Origin: Heliocidaris erythrogramma
Taxonomy: Eukaryota; Echinodermata; Echinoidea; Camarodonta; Echinometridae
DNA length: 64,000 bases
Reading direction: 5' to 3'
NCBI GenBank assembly: GCA_025617745.1
Contig: CM046855.1
Span: 48,649,813 to 48,713,812, forward strand
Shown: piece by piece, positions 31,940-43,581 of the stretch
Numbering within the stretch: the stretch's first letter is position 1
How the letters are laid out: the number at the start of each line of letters is the position of its first letter
The notes under the pieces: generated by a model
Database searches by the model: none
Told to the model about the DNA's origin: nothing
The model's input: only the letters and a program-made list of their open reading frames with translations
Made by a program: the position numbers and the translations under genes

Positions 31940-33470
31940 ATTTCCTTCTTCCCTCCCCCTGCTCCTTTTTAAAATTTTCGATCCACACCTAGATACCAAC
32001 TAAAATTGTTTTATTCTCCACCCTAAAATTTCCTTCATAAACACCATAATCCCTCAACACGAAATGAATAAAATCAATCGTTACGACTTAAGACCTTGTA
32101 ACCGTTTTAGGCTTACTCTATTCTGCCTACTCTGTACCATTACACATTCCTATACATGTAACTATGCGACCTCACAAAACAAGGCTTGGCATAATTATGT
32201 CAGTATCAAAATCGAACGTTTAAAATAGAATATCACACTCATCTGAATTGAACGTTGCTATCTCTCTCTCTAAGAAAAAAAAAGAGAGAGAGAGGAAACG
32301 AGAGAAAAGCAAACAAAAGAGTCTAGAAGCGGCCAATGAAATACCTACAGACAAACAAAAATTCAAAAGTTGAAACCAAACACCCTACCCTAACAATAGA
32401 TCACCCCCCCCCCCCGATGAATAGAATTGCGTAACATATTTCGGCCACTACTTTGAAAAACTTACACAACGGGGGGGGGGGGGGGTCAATATTGAAAAAA
32501 AATGAGAGACTGGTAAATAAAAATAGGGGGAAAGCAATGAGAATAACATTTTTTCTTCAATTTTGAAACTTCTTAAAATTATGTTTATATAGCCAATATT
32601 GGAATGCGAAAATAAGAGATCGATCCTGAAGCAATACATGCGAGGGAGCAAAACAACCGAGCTTTTATTGTTCACACTTTGAACCTAAGAAAATTTCTTA
32701 AATGCCCTATATAGATTTGGGGTGAATAATTAATATAACAAAAGTTTCTTCCTTTATTCTCTCTTTTGCGTTTTTGCTCCTCTGCTTTTAATAAGTACCG
32801 CCTGGGGCAAGTTTTCCCCATAGCAATCTGGGGGTGCTGCAGCACACCAGCATCCTCAGTCTTCTAGGGGCCTGACTCTGGGGGTGTTTCCATTCCCCTG
32901 TTCAACTTCTACCAGATCAACTTTTGATATTGCTGGAACGGTTGTCGCTTCTCAGTTTCGATGCTCATCTGGACAGAGCTCCTTAGCCTGGCTTATTATA
33001 CGGCGGATTCGCTCACTTCCTTATCCGTCTCACTGTATTCTTTTTTATTCGAGGGGTGATCATCCCCTCATTTTCCACTCCTATAGAAATCCCCGTCGAA
33101 TAGGTGCAGTTTCTCCTCCTTTTTCTAATGGATTTGCCATAAAAGAATGTACTATTATTAGTGTACATTGCTCTCGAACTTTTGCTCGTGCTCGGAAAGC
33201 CACGGTTTGAAGTAAACAACTTTCGGAGTGAATAATCGACTTTCGTAATACCATATGTAGCTTCATGGTAATACTAAAAGATTTTCAAAATAATAGATAA
33301 ATCACTGTGAAAACACATGTAAGTAGTAAATTTTAAGGGCACTTGAGACTGAGTGAAGATGGAATATAAAACAGCACAGACATGACAGATGTTTCATGTC
33401 TGCACAATGTCTACAAATAATGCACGTTTCATGGTGGTTATCTTTGCACGTATATTGTACCCTGATCATA
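31940..33470. other. No gene recognised
   Basis: Contains a GA-rich hairpin (CTCTCTCTCTAAGAAAAAAA...GAGAGAGAGAG near 32265), C and G runs (32404-32415, 32471-32485) and a slightly GC-rich stretch 32800-33200 with open but unrecognisable frames on both strands. Confidence 0.4.
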
Positions 33471-33472
33471 CT

Positions 33473-33685
33473 AAAAAAAAAACAGTGGATATTTTTTATT
33501 GTTAATAACTAAAAAATTGAAACCTCGTATCAGACCAATGTTTTTATATTGTAAAGATGAAGGATGTAAAATTTATTGAGAGCAAGTTTTATTACATTTC
33601 TCTGAATACTTTCTTAAAATATTACTCTTTTTTGGAATTTTCACTTCTTTTAATTTTTAACAATCAAAAGTGTCCACTATTTTGA
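33473..33685. mobile_element. MITE with AGTGGACA-type ends
   Basis: AACAGTGGATATTTTTTATT at the left is complementary, with drift, to AATCAAAAGTGTCCACTATT at the right. A related single end occurs at 61760 (AACAGTGGACACTTTTGATC). Non-coding interior. Confidence 0.5.
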
Positions 33686-33796
33686 TTAACACCTTGTAGT
33701 TGTATAAATTATGGTTTCATGAAGTGTTTTGTTTGTTAGTAGGATGATTCTGACTGCATAGATATATTACTGAAGTGAAGTATTTTGTTTTGACAG

Positions 33797-33921
33797 CTAG
33801 ATCGAGAAATCAATGTTATCCCAGTGGTGATACGATAAGGTAGCTCATTCTCCACAACGTGTTTGGCGAAACAAGTTCGTTACGTACATCAGTTCATCTC
33901 CTTCGGGAACCAACTTGATTA
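33797..33921 (+). other. Candidate non-coding (5' UTR) exon
   Basis: A 125-base stretch between a good acceptor (TATTTTGTTTTGACAG) and a good donor (GTAAGTCAAT), all three forward frames closed. It lies 5 kb upstream of the Ly6-B signal-peptide exon on the same strand, and that coding exon itself follows an acceptor (CACTTTGCAG at 38851-38859), implying an upstream leader exon somewhere. The assignment is conjectural. Confidence 0.2.
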
Positions 33922-34044
33922 GTAAGTCAATATATATTTGAACCCTACGATATATTGAATTTTACCTTGTGATTTTTAAGTTTAAAAGTTGAGGAGGACT
34001 ACAATCTTTAAAGAAACGGTCAAGAAGAATTTAAAGTCTGATTA

Positions 34045-34735
34045 TGTATTACATACAAGCATTAGTGTATATTGTGAGGTTTTGGAATCCTCAAAATGAT
34101 CACTATAGTAAGAAATTTACTAAATCTTGCTGAAAGTCACATGCAAAGTACACAAAAATATATTTGACTACTTAGTCCAAACATGTTAGCTATTTCTTGT
34201 CATATTTCGAAAATGAGGGCATTACAATAGCAATCATTTTCAGGGAAAATTCATCATTATTATAATATTCTTCCTAAAAGGTATACATGTACGAGGTGTC
34301 TAGAAAATTCAATAAGTACTCCACCATTTTCAATGAAAATTCATAGCTGGTGTAATAAAATATCCTAAAATTCATGTGAACTTCCACATGATTTAAATAA
34401 CAACTGAAAATTCATGATTTGTTTGCATTTTCCGAATGTAACATGGAGACCTCATTGAACACAATCCGTGCACAATAAGTGGTTACCCTATTCCTAAAAA
34501 GTCTGGAAAGTCCTCAAATTGTCTTTGAGTCTTGTCACCAAAGGGTTCTTAAGAGCTAAGAATAATGTCATTTACAGAAATGTAAAGGAAATTATGATCT
34601 TTAGTGATATCAGAGTGATATACACATTTCTGTGTGCAGTGCATGTGACTCTCAGCAGGACTGAGTCAATTTCTTATCATTTTGCTGATTCCAAAACCTT
34701 ACAGCGTACACCAATTCTTATTTGCTATGTGATCA
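34045..34735. repeat. Imperfect palindrome of the dispersed TTGCTGAAAGTCACATGC repeat
   Basis: Forward sequence from about 34060 (TATATTGTGAGGTTTTGGAA, CTTGCTGAAAGTCACATGCA) recurs in reverse complement at about 34630-34735 (TGCATGTGACTCTCAGCAGG, TTCCAAAACCTTACAGCGTA). Related single copies occur near 8850 and 49115. Probably a foldback non-autonomous element. Confidence 0.55.
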
Positions 34736-34759
34736 ACTTTCCCAATAGACCGCTTCTGT

Positions 34760-35748
34760 AATGTATACAAATTTCTGCACATATATTCTCTGATCAACTA
34801 GTGACGAGCTATTCCATAACTTGACCTGCTTTTTATAAATGCGCCTCAGTGCTTGGAATCCAGTTTGCATAGTTTGCATACATACTGTACATGTTGCTAT
34901 GTCCTGCAAGCCTCCGTAGCTTTCAGGATGCCAAGAACAACCTTTGTTTGAACGGTATGTATAAAATGTTCATACATTACCGAAGGGGTCTATATTGCTT
35001 TGAGACAATATTTCTCTAACAATTCAATCTCATAACCAGAACTTGACTTTGTTTTTAACCCATCATTAAATGGGTGATTGTACTTGATACGCTGTCTCTC
35101 CCTTTGCTATTAAGGTTTTTTTTTCAAGATTCATTTTCTTTCTATTCTCATTCTTCTTCCTCATGATGTTTAGACTCAATGATTTATCAAGCGTTTCCTC
35201 ATCTGCTCATTGGATATTCTCTCAGTCCATGACATCTCTTACTGTGGTAACACGATTGTGGTAACACGAATAACACGATTAATTTGCATAATTGATTGAA
35301 GTACTGCAATAAAACCGCATGCTGGTATCTTTGATTAGCGGACCATCAGTGGTATCAAGTCAATGGGCCTGTGTGGTTTGTATCAGGGATAGATCCAGGA
35401 TTCTGAAAAGGGGTAGGGACACAATTTTTGGATGAAAAAAAAGTCACAAGATGAATTGCCAATTTGTGTTTGATTGATTACAACTTCAAAAATTCTTAAT
35501 TTTCTTATATCTTAACGGATTTTGCTCAAACCTTCATTAATCTGCTTCTTTAATTTTTCTGCTGCTTTTAAAACCAACTTGTAATCAGGGTGGCCTTTCC
35601 CTTTAAGTTCATGACCCAAGCTGTTCTTGAAATATATTGATAACCAGCATAAGAAGCCGACAATTCATATGTGAATGACCTTTTTGACCTTGGGTGCTCT
35701 TTTACTACATTCTCTGACAAGCCCCCCAAAAAGGTATGCAGCTCAAAT

Positions 35749-35798
<50 letters not shown>

Positions 35799-36340
35799 GC
35801 GAATTCGGAGCCGTGTACTTAAGGTATGCCACTCGGGTTTTAAGAAAGTCCTCCCCCCCCCCCCCCCAATCGGCCATTTGAAGAAAAAAAAAATCAAGAA
35901 AAATAACAGTAACGACAAGATTTTTGTCTTAAAAGGACGATATCATCATTAATACTAACACAAGAACAAGTATTTTTCATGGATCAAGTGAGAAAATGCC
36001 ACTTCGGGAAAAGCACTATGACATTATTAAGATGCAAATTTACCATTGCCTTGTTTTTAGTTTTCGAACGATGATTGACGATCCCTATACTAAATGATTC
36101 ATTTAATGCTTAAACCCAAGCCTATTCATTTTCCATGCTTCACGAGTAACATATTGCTTCTTTATTGTATTTCTTTGTGTTTGCATAATTTTCATGCGGC
36201 CAGATTCATGTGTGCTAACTCTTTGTTCTATCCTCATGGAATGTAGCTTACATAATGAAATGACCAGCAGGTGGCCATGAAGGCCAAGTGGTCAAAGAAT
36301 GTGATGGCCAAGTGGTCAAAGAATATTCTGACCCCTACTA
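34760..36340. other. No gene recognised; contains a GGATCC-type end and a long G run
   Basis: 35392-35425 (GGATAGATCCAGGATTCTGA) resembles the foldback ends clustered at 50.1-50.7 kb. A G run and then a C run (35853-35868) follow, the usual architecture of that family, so a copy probably spans about 35390-35880. A 21-bp duplication GGCCAAGTGGTCAAAGAAT lies at 36282-36324. Otherwise nothing is recognised. Confidence 0.4.
35749..35797. repeat. Uninterrupted run of 49 G
   Basis: A 49-base G homopolymer. Runs this long are rare, fold as G-quadruplexes and are error-prone in all sequencing chemistries, so the true length is uncertain. Confidence 0.85.
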
Positions 36341-36705
36341 ACTATTGACCAATGATAATTGTAGTTACTTTCCTCATCCCACTTTCTATAAATGATGTGC
36401 CAATCAGCTGTTATGAATGTGTAATTAGGTATAAAAACCAGACCCCAGCCCTGTTTTCACTCACTTGGCTCCCCATCATTCCAGGCTCCCATCTTTTCCC
36501 TCCCGTACATCTTCAACTAATATTTATTTCAGTTTGGACAATATTCACAAGTCGTGTGCCCAGATTATATATTGCCGTCAGAGTAAACCTTCAGAGCCCG
36601 AGCCAAGTCAAATACAACATCCACTGTGAAGTTTTATTTTGCTACGAAACAACTTATTTAAGATACATCAAGCAACATGTACAATATTGGATTATTACTG
36701 TTAAC

Positions 36706-37690
36706 TGTTCCTGATTGTTCCTGTTAATTTGATCCCGATTATTCCTGTAAATTGTTCCTGATTGTTCCTGTTATTCGTTCCTGATTGTTCCTGTTATTCG
36801 TTCCTGATTTTTCCTGTTATTCGTTCCTGATTGTTCCTGTTAATTCGTTCCTGATTGTTCCCGTTGATTTATTCCTGGTTGTTCCTGTTAATTCGTCCCT
36901 GATTGTTCATGTTAATTCGTTCCTGATTGTTCCTGTCATTCGTTCCTGATTGTTCCAGTTGATTCGTTCCTGATTGTTCCCGTTGATTTATTCCTGATTG
37001 TTCCTGTTAATTCGTTCCTGATTGTTCATGTTAATTCGTTCCTGATTGTTCCTGTTATTCGTTCCTGATTGTTCCTCTTATTCATTCCTGATTGTTCCTG
37101 TTAATTCGTTCCTGATTGTTCCCGTTGATTTATTTCTGATTGTTCCTGTTAATTCGTTCCTGATTGTTCCTGTTATTCATTCCTGATTTTTCCTGTTAAT
37201 TCGTTCCTGATTGTTCACGTTCATTTATTCCTGATTGTTCCTGTTATTCGTTCCTGATTGTTCCTCTTAATTCGTTCCTGATTGTTCCTGTTATTCGTTC
37301 CTGATTGTTCCTGTTATTCGTTCCTGATTGTTCCTGTTATTCGTTCCTGATTGTTCCTGTTAATTCGTTCCTGATTGTTCCCGTTGATTTTTTCCTGATT
37401 GTTCCTGTTAATTCGTTCCTGATTGTTCATATTAATTTGTTCCTGTTAATTCGTTCCTGATTGTTCCTGTTATTCGTTTCTGATTGTTCCTGTTACTCAT
37501 TCCTGATTGTTCCTGTTAATTCGTTCCTGATTGTTCACGTTGATTTATTCCTGATTGTTCCTGTTATTCGCTCCTGATTGTTCCTGTTATTCGTTCCTGA
37601 CTGTTCCTGTTAATTCGTTCCTGATTGTTCCCGTTGATTTATTCCTGATTGTTCCTGTTAATTTGTTCCTGATTATTCCTGTTTGTTCAT
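36706..37690 (+). repeat. Minisatellite of a 23-24-bp unit
   Basis: About 980 bp built of alternating TTCCTGATTG and TTCCTGTTAATTCG modules, roughly 40 units, with common variants (CCCGTTGATTTA, CATGTTAATTCG, TTATTCG). The variants recur in blocks, suggesting higher-order units. Confidence 0.92.
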
Positions 37691-37699
37691 GTCCGCGCC

Positions 37700-38850
37700 A
37701 TCCAAGTCAGCTACAAAGGAGATAAGTTGGCGAAACATTTATTTTAAATAAACCGCGGTGCATGTAAGTGGCCAAACATCTTAATAATTTCATTTGCCCC
37801 ACTAACCTATCCCACCTTCCTTTCCCCCGTTATTAAGTGAAAAATGAAGTTGATTTATAAATGATTTAATTTTGTCTACCGATTATAAACATCATAAGCA
37901 TATACTTTGTTCATGTGGTTGTCGATATATAAATAGGAAAGTTGTTTTGTAACATCGCGGATGAGAGGTTGGAAAGAGGTCAGCGACCTGTAATTTGTAT
38001 TATAAATAAATACTTCATGACACCCAATAATCACTCGTGTCCAAACGCTTTTTGTCCTTTTGTCCTCTTGACATACACTTCTAATTTGATACTTTAATAT
38101 CTTTAATCTGTGGTCTTTTGACTAACCCCTCACCCGAGTTGGAACCACCCGCTAACAGACCAATACCTGGTTCCTTCTAGGATCCCCTACTCCCCTGTCT
38201 ATACAGTGAAGGAGGGGTTGCAGGGCGTTAGAATTACATCCTTTTATTTTTATAATGATAGCAATTTAGATTGAATTTTCGATTTATCACAGCTGGGAAA
38301 AGTAATTGAAAATCAATTCATTCGTAGTTGATGCTGATAATGCGTATGACCATTACGACAGTCGTCTTGGAAGTACGTCTAAGCTTGAATTTTTTCGAAG
38401 ACATTAATGGAAAATTTTAGAAGACATTAATTGAAACTTTTTAGAAGACATTCATGGAAACTTTTCAGAAGACATTGATGGGGTGTATTTCTCAGTTCGG
38501 TAATTGTCGAGGTGTCGAAGAATCTTCTTGTCATATTAAAGTGGCATTAAACTGGCAGAGGTTGAACAGCGCCATCTACAGTGATTGCTAAATTAACATA
38601 ATTTTGAAAATTAATTGCATTTTATTTTGAATTTTGACAAACAGCTTGTTTGGATAATAGGCAAATTTTATATTTCAAACTATTATTTTTGAATTGGCAT
38701 TGTGGAAAATTGTGTGCAGTTACATTCGAAGCTTTTACAAACTAGAATGGGCATGATGGGAAAATGGGAGGCACAGACACATATTAAATCCTCTTCAAAG
38801 ATGGCGCTAATTAGGAGCTCCAGTTTACTGTAACTGTAAATTTCCTTTTC
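37700..38850. other. No gene recognised upstream of the Ly6-B coding exon
   Basis: AT-rich. Three loose 30-bp repeats of GAAGACATTAATGGAAA lie at about 38395-38480. An inverted pair GCGCCATCTAC (38571) / AGATGGCGCTA (38800) may bound a small MITE. Any promoter or leader exon for the Ly6 gene should lie here or upstream; no TATA or Inr is convincing. Confidence 0.35.
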
Positions 38851-38877
38851 ACTTTGCAGTCACAGCTATCATTCATC

Positions 38878-38917
38878 ATGAAGTGGATTCTTATTCTAAC
38901 TTTGCTAATGACAATCG
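38878..38917 (+). CDS. Ly6/uPAR protein copy B, exon 1 (signal peptide)
   Basis: ATG followed by a short hydrophobic leader (MKWILILTLLMTI) ending in phase 1 at donor GTAAGC. The next exon in the correct phase is at 43445, giving a 128-residue protein in three exons, the classic Ly6 gene layout (signal exon, N-half, C-half). A splice acceptor at 38851-38859 suggests an upstream untranslated exon. The short leader directs secretion. Intron 1 is 4.5 kb and packed with transposons. Confidence 0.8.
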
Positions 38918-39011
38918 GTAAGCATTTTTTGCTGTTTTTCGTTTACACATAGGTGTAGTTAAATTTGGAGTTGAGGCATTCAAAAGTGCTCAATGGTGAA
39001 GGCCAGAGCAA

Positions 39012-39280
39012 AATATTTGTACCTGGATCTTGTCCGCTACCGTCGGTTTCACGGTCGACGCGATCTTCAGCCAGACTGATGACTCGACTCGGCTTGTGCA
39101 TCTGCTTGCTGCAATGGGTCGGTGCAGGCACCGAAAAAGGCCGCCAAGAAAGCCATCCAAGCGTGACACCGACCCATTTCAGCTAGCCGATGCACAAGCC
39201 GAGTCGAGTCATCAGTCTGCCTGAAGATCGCGTCGAGCGTGAAACCGACGGTAGCGGACAGGACCCAGGTACAAATATAT
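39012..39280. mobile_element. Palindromic MITE with about 100-bp inverted ends
   Basis: AATATTTGTACCTGG ... GTCCGCTACCGTCGGTTTCA ... GATGACTCGACTCGGCTTGT on the left is mirrored on the right (ACAAGCCGAGTCGAGTCATC ... TGAAACCGACGGTAGCGGAC ... CCAGGTACAAATAT) with few mismatches. GC-rich, non-coding, in intron 1 of Ly6-B. Confidence 0.75.
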
Positions 39281-39331
39281 ATATAGTAGGTAAGTAAGAG
39301 GTGAACTGCAATGGCTGAAAGTGCTCAACTA

Positions 39332-41403
39332 AATCCCTCAAAAAAAGTTCTGCAATTCAACTTTGAGCCTTGATATCTTTTTGGCGGCTTTTTAATCATT
39401 CTTGATTTTTATATCATTGGAAAGTTCATTTATCGCCCTTCACATCCATGCCCCATTTGTAATGGTTATGTCATCCTTGAATGCACAGCACCCCTGAATA
39501 GAGGGCAAAGTCAAAAGTGAAAAGTTGCAAATTGAATGGCTATCTTGGCTATTGTCTATTGCTTTTGTTGCAATGTCGGGTGTGTGTGAATGATGTTGAA
39601 TGGGTCATGAATGATTCAACAAGTTTATTTCCTGTTTGGTAGATGAAATGTGCCTTGCACAAGCTTTATGCTTGGCAGTGCTTACTTTTAAAGAGTAGCT
39701 GTTCGCGTATGTTAACATGCCACGTCTATCAAATGTTGAGAAGGCTCGAGCAATCGGCCAAATCGAAGCCGGTATTCCCCAAACAGAAGTTGCTGCTCAA
39801 TTTGGAGTGAGTCCCAGTACCATCTCCAGATTATTGGCAAAGTTCCGGGAAACTGGGGATGTCAAGGACAGACCAAGGAGTGGTCGTCCAAAGAAGACAA
39901 CCCAACAAGAAGACCGCTTCCTGACCCTTTCTGCCCTGCGGCATCGAAGGTTATCTTCCAGGAACCTGCAAGGACGATTTTCTCGAAGATTTGCCAAGCG
40001 ACTCTCCGACCAGACCATCAGGAACAGACTTCACGCAGCCAATTTAAGAGCTCACAAGGCAGCAAGAAGGCCTGCACTTTCGGCCTTGCATCGTCATTCC
40101 CGTCAACGCTGGTGTTTGCAACATCTTCGATGGAACCGGGAAATGTGGCAGAATGTCCTTTTTACAGATGAATCCAGATTCTGCTTGAGGAAACTGGACG
40201 GAAGGGTGAAAGTGTGGCGTCGCCGTGGGGAACGCTTCGCTGACAGCGTTTGGAGGAGGCAGTGTTATGGTGTGGGGTGGCATATCTGCTGAGGGAAAGA
40301 CACAGCTTATCATCGTTGATGGAAACCTGACAGCAGAGAGATACCGAGACAACATTCTTCGGCCAGAGGTCATCCCATACATGCGCAATCTTGGACCAAA
40401 CGCCATCTTCCAAGATGACAACGCCCGCCCACACAGAGCAAGGATCATCACCGAATACCTGCAGGAGGAGGCAGTGACGAGGATGGATTGGCCTGCGAAC
40501 AGCCCTGACTTGAACCCAATCGAGCACCTGTGGGACCAGCTTGGCCGTGCTGTACGCGCCAGAGTGACAGATCACACTACACTGGCTGAGTTGCGACAGA
40601 TCCTTATCGAAGAGTGGAACCTCATCCCACAGCAACGCATCACCAGGCTGGTGACAAGCATGAGGAGGAGATGCCAGGCTGTCGTAGCTGTATTCGGATC
40701 TTCTACTCGCTACTGAACTTCTGATCCTTTGCTATTCCACCTTTGATGTGCATGTTACTCAATAAAAAGTGCCAAACATTTTGTCATTTGCAAATTTGTG
40801 TATTTGTGTTTGTTTTTGTTTCGTTAGAGAGGGAAGAGAGAGTTAAAGAACATGAGTTCACATCAAGAAAGGGGAATGTGTTTGTTGAAGTGAAAAGCAA
40901 TCCAAGAGAAGAGGAGAGTTTGTGTTGCTTATGTTTCTGTGATAGGGTTACATGGCTGAAAATGAGATAATTTGCTGAGGGGAGACTTTTTTCCCCACCG
41001 CAGTTGTGTACTGCTAAGGTGGAAACTTGCAATATTCTGCATGAAACCAAAACACAATATTAATGTTATCACAATCAGTTGCTGATTAAAACACATTCCA
41101 TCTTAAAACAAAAGAATAATTCCACTTCAAAATCACTGAAAACAATATTTGTCCACCAAACATTCATTCCAGTTAAGAACTCAGTGTGAACAATAACAAT
41201 GCATTCTGCAACTTTTCACTTTTGACTTTGCCCTATATTTAGGTGCACTGCACATTCCGTGATTACATAATCAATACAAATGTGGTATCATTGTGAAGGT
41301 GAATAAACAAGCTTTACAATGATATCAAACTTGATGATGATCATACAGTTACTAGAGAGATATAAATGCTTAAACTTGAATTGCAGAACTTTTTTGAGGG
41401 GTT
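39332..41403 (+). mobile_element. Tc1-like DNA transposon, full length
   Basis: 2072 bp flanked by TA. Ends AATCCCTCAAAAAAAGTTCT and GAACTTTTTTGAGGGGTT are the tips of imperfect inverted repeats about 200 bp long, reaching GGGCAAAGTCAAAAGTGAAA on each side. It encodes one transposase. It sits in Ly6-B intron 1. A sister copy starts at 63383 and a decayed derivative lies at 11668. Confidence 0.9.
39717..40716 (+). pseudogene. Tc1-like transposase, single frameshift
   Basis: The ATG start is shared with the copy at 63774. An N-terminal helix-turn-helix (EVAAQFGVSPSTISRLLAKF) is followed by a GRPKKT hook. The catalytic triad is in FTDESRF, QDDNARPH and PDLNPIEHLWD (D, D, E). The first frame runs to 40292 and the second continues from before 40250 (GGGSVMVWGGIS), so one indel near 40240-40250 breaks the protein just before the VMVWGGI block. 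Everything else looks intact at about 330 residues, the usual Tc1 length. Transposition acts on TA targets in the nucleus. Confidence 0.88.
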
Positions 41404-41528
41404 TATATATAGGAGCTCATATAGTACAAATTTTAATAGGCTGGAAAGTGTTGCTTTAGTGACTTAGCTGGACAGTCTGTTTCGGCCGAAGTTCGTTTTG
41501 GGTGAATAGGGTTGTGCGTGTCTTACGA

Positions 41529-41880
41529 TTGCCCGATCCCTGGCAAATGCACGGCCAAGAACATCATATATGAAGCCAAGGTAGCGACGAGAAAGTCTAC
41601 ATCGGCCTCACATCAAACTCGTTCAAAACAATATATGTAAAACATAAAAGGGAAAACCAAACTGAGCTCAGCAAGTATATATAGGGACTGAAGGATGAAG
41701 GCACACCCTACTCAGTCACATGGAGGATCGTAAGACACGCACAACCTAGCTACTCACCCAAAACGAACCGGTGCAACCTGTGTCTGTGGGAGAAATACCA
41801 TATCATCAGGCCAAGAAACCCGCAACTTTGAACTCAAGAACAGAACTCATTTCAACATGTAAACATAAGAAAAAGTTCTC
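41529..41880 (+). pseudogene. PLE GIY-YIG endonuclease domain, broken
   Basis: Two frames carry the PLE C-terminal pattern: CPIPGKCTAKNIIYEAKV, then after a shift [34 protein letters not shown] and [17 protein letters not shown] endonucleases have a YIG-LT block and conserved cysteines upstream. A TAG interrupts SKYI, and another stop occurs near 41830. The endonuclease nicks target DNA to prime reverse transcription in active elements. This copy is dead. Confidence 0.75.
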
Positions 41881-42094
41881 CCCCCCCCCCTTCACATAAA
41901 CTAGACTCAAACTACCCCACTCCAGGTTAAGCCTCTTAAGCCACCATTACTATTACCAGTTCTATTGTACCATTAAAACGCTGAGTAGGCCTACATGTAT
42001 CTTAGGTTTACTTGCTTGACTGCACTAGAATTATATGTCTATCTTACGCTGTACTTAATAAGTTAATAAAACATTGTATAAGTTGATTTAGTTG

Positions 42095-42124
42095 CTGATG
42101 AGGCTTCGGCCGATACAGACTGCC
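42095..42124 (+). ncRNA. Hammerhead-like motif in PLE terminus (degenerate)
   Basis: CTGATGA, stem GGC-TTCG-GCC, then GATA where GAAA is required, then ACAGACTGCC. The inverted end at 41470-41487 keeps the GAAACAGACTGTCC half intact on the minus strand but has lost CTGATGA. Together they indicate a former hammerhead ribozyme of the PLE type, now inactive. Confidence 0.5.
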
Positions 42125-43444
42125 AAGCCAAGTCACTAAAAGCAACACTTTCCGGCCTATTAAAATTTGTACTATATATATATATATATATATATTGGTT
42201 TAAAGGCATGCTTGATATCAAATGAAAATAAATGGAATCCATGGATTTATACTATTGGGTGATCCAGTTGCAGCACCAAAATAATGTTGTCAACTTTTTA
42301 AGTCTTTTATGGTAACTTGTCATCATGGGCGGCACTCTCACACAACACACAACGTTTCCGTACTGTTTTTTCTTTTCTATATCTCTCTTTCTCCCTCTTT
42401 CCCCCTCTCACTATTTATTTATGATGTTTTGTTCATTTCACAATATCTACGGGGAAATTTCCGTTCCATTTCTTTATATTAAAGCAATAACGATAATATC
42501 AATAATAATAATAATAATAATGATAATAATAATAATAATAAGGAAGGGAATGGAAGCCTGCATTACCAAGATCTCTCCTCATCTTCGGCAGCTATCCTAG
42601 GCACAGCCAGACTGATAAGAAAAAAAAACACACTCTGACATAATTAGCAGTATAAAGTTGCACTTGAAAATTAACACTTGCTTTTTTTAAAGCAAAAAGA
42701 CTTTACGGACTTGATCCTGTTTTGCGGAAGAAGAAGAAGAAGAAGAAAAACATCAGTTCTTGTTCGCGCATATCACATATTTATCGATGTTTCTGTGCGC
42801 TTCTAAAGAGCTTTGGTTACCCTGCATGGCTCAGCCTAACTGACCCAATGAAGGTGCTGAAGCTTGAACACGGAGTAATTTCTTACGGGTACCCATTTAC
42901 TTCACCTGGGTCGAGAGTGGCAAATGTACACTGTCCTCCAAAACTAAGAACTGATTCCTCACAATCACCTACATTACCATGATTACTTTCCTCGTAAGGG
43001 TATACACAAATGCAAAGAATATAACTTCCCATGCAAAAAGAAAACAAAAAGGCGTTGTGGTGTTCCCAAAATGTTGATGTGTTTTTTAAGATAAAAATTT
43101 TTCTTCATGAGTATAGGAATGCTTATTGTTTATCAATTTTTTTTCATATTCATCTGTACAAAAGAGGGTCAGAGTTTGTAGAATGCCGAAAGGTCAAAAA
43201 ATGCTGCCACAACTGACCAAACCATTGACCTCATATTTTCCACTGGAAATGATATTTTAAACAGATAAATGAACTGTGGGTGAATGTGAGAAATCAGTTC
43301 TTATTACAGGTGTACCCGAACATTTGGAGGGCAGTGTAGATTCATGTCTTGCCGAATAAGAACTACAAGCTCACATCTGTCGACAAAATGCTCCAAATAT
43401 GCTGACAAAATACCTGAATATGTATATATTTTTTTCCTCGACAG

Positions 43445-43581
43445 CGCCGTCTTTGTCTCTTAAGTGCTTCCAATGCTCGAATGATGTCGATAGCTATCGA
43501 GACAGAACGTACTGTGTAAATAACGTCGAGCAAGGTGCTGTCCCTACTGAAATTTGCGCAGATGGTGTCACCAGCTGTTTC
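43445..43581 (+). CDS. Ly6/uPAR protein copy B, exon 2
   Basis: 137 bases, acceptor CCTCGACAG, donor GTAAGT, phases 1 and 0. Completes the Ala codon begun by exon 1 and encodes residues 14-59 with cysteines at 21, 24, 37, 51 and 58 (the first half of the LU domain). Differs from copy A at several loop residues (SYRDRTYC versus SGRDRSYC, AVPTE versus AVRTE) while cysteines and splice sites are kept. A (GA)n run begins 25 bases after the donor. Confidence 0.87.

Larger units (their letters stand above)
41424..42172 (+). mobile_element. Penelope-like element fragment with inverted ends
   Basis: 41424-41491 (GTACAAATTTTAATAGGCTG ... TCGGCCGAAG) is the reverse complement of 42104-42172. Between them is the end of a PLE reading frame. 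The inverted 5' flank repeats part of the coding tail (ACCCAAAACGAA), so the copy looks like a snap-back insertion. TATATA runs flank both sides. Confidence 0.7.

Noticed and set aside
32884..33210. 108-codon plus-strand open frame
   Set aside because: No recognisable domain, no splice or start context, overlapping open frames on the other strand.
35671..35952. Poly-glycine/poly-proline open frames across the G run
   Set aside because: They are translations of the homopolymer only.
36352..36714. 120-codon open frame before the minisatellite
   Set aside because: Composition like translated AT-rich intergenic DNA; no domain recognised.
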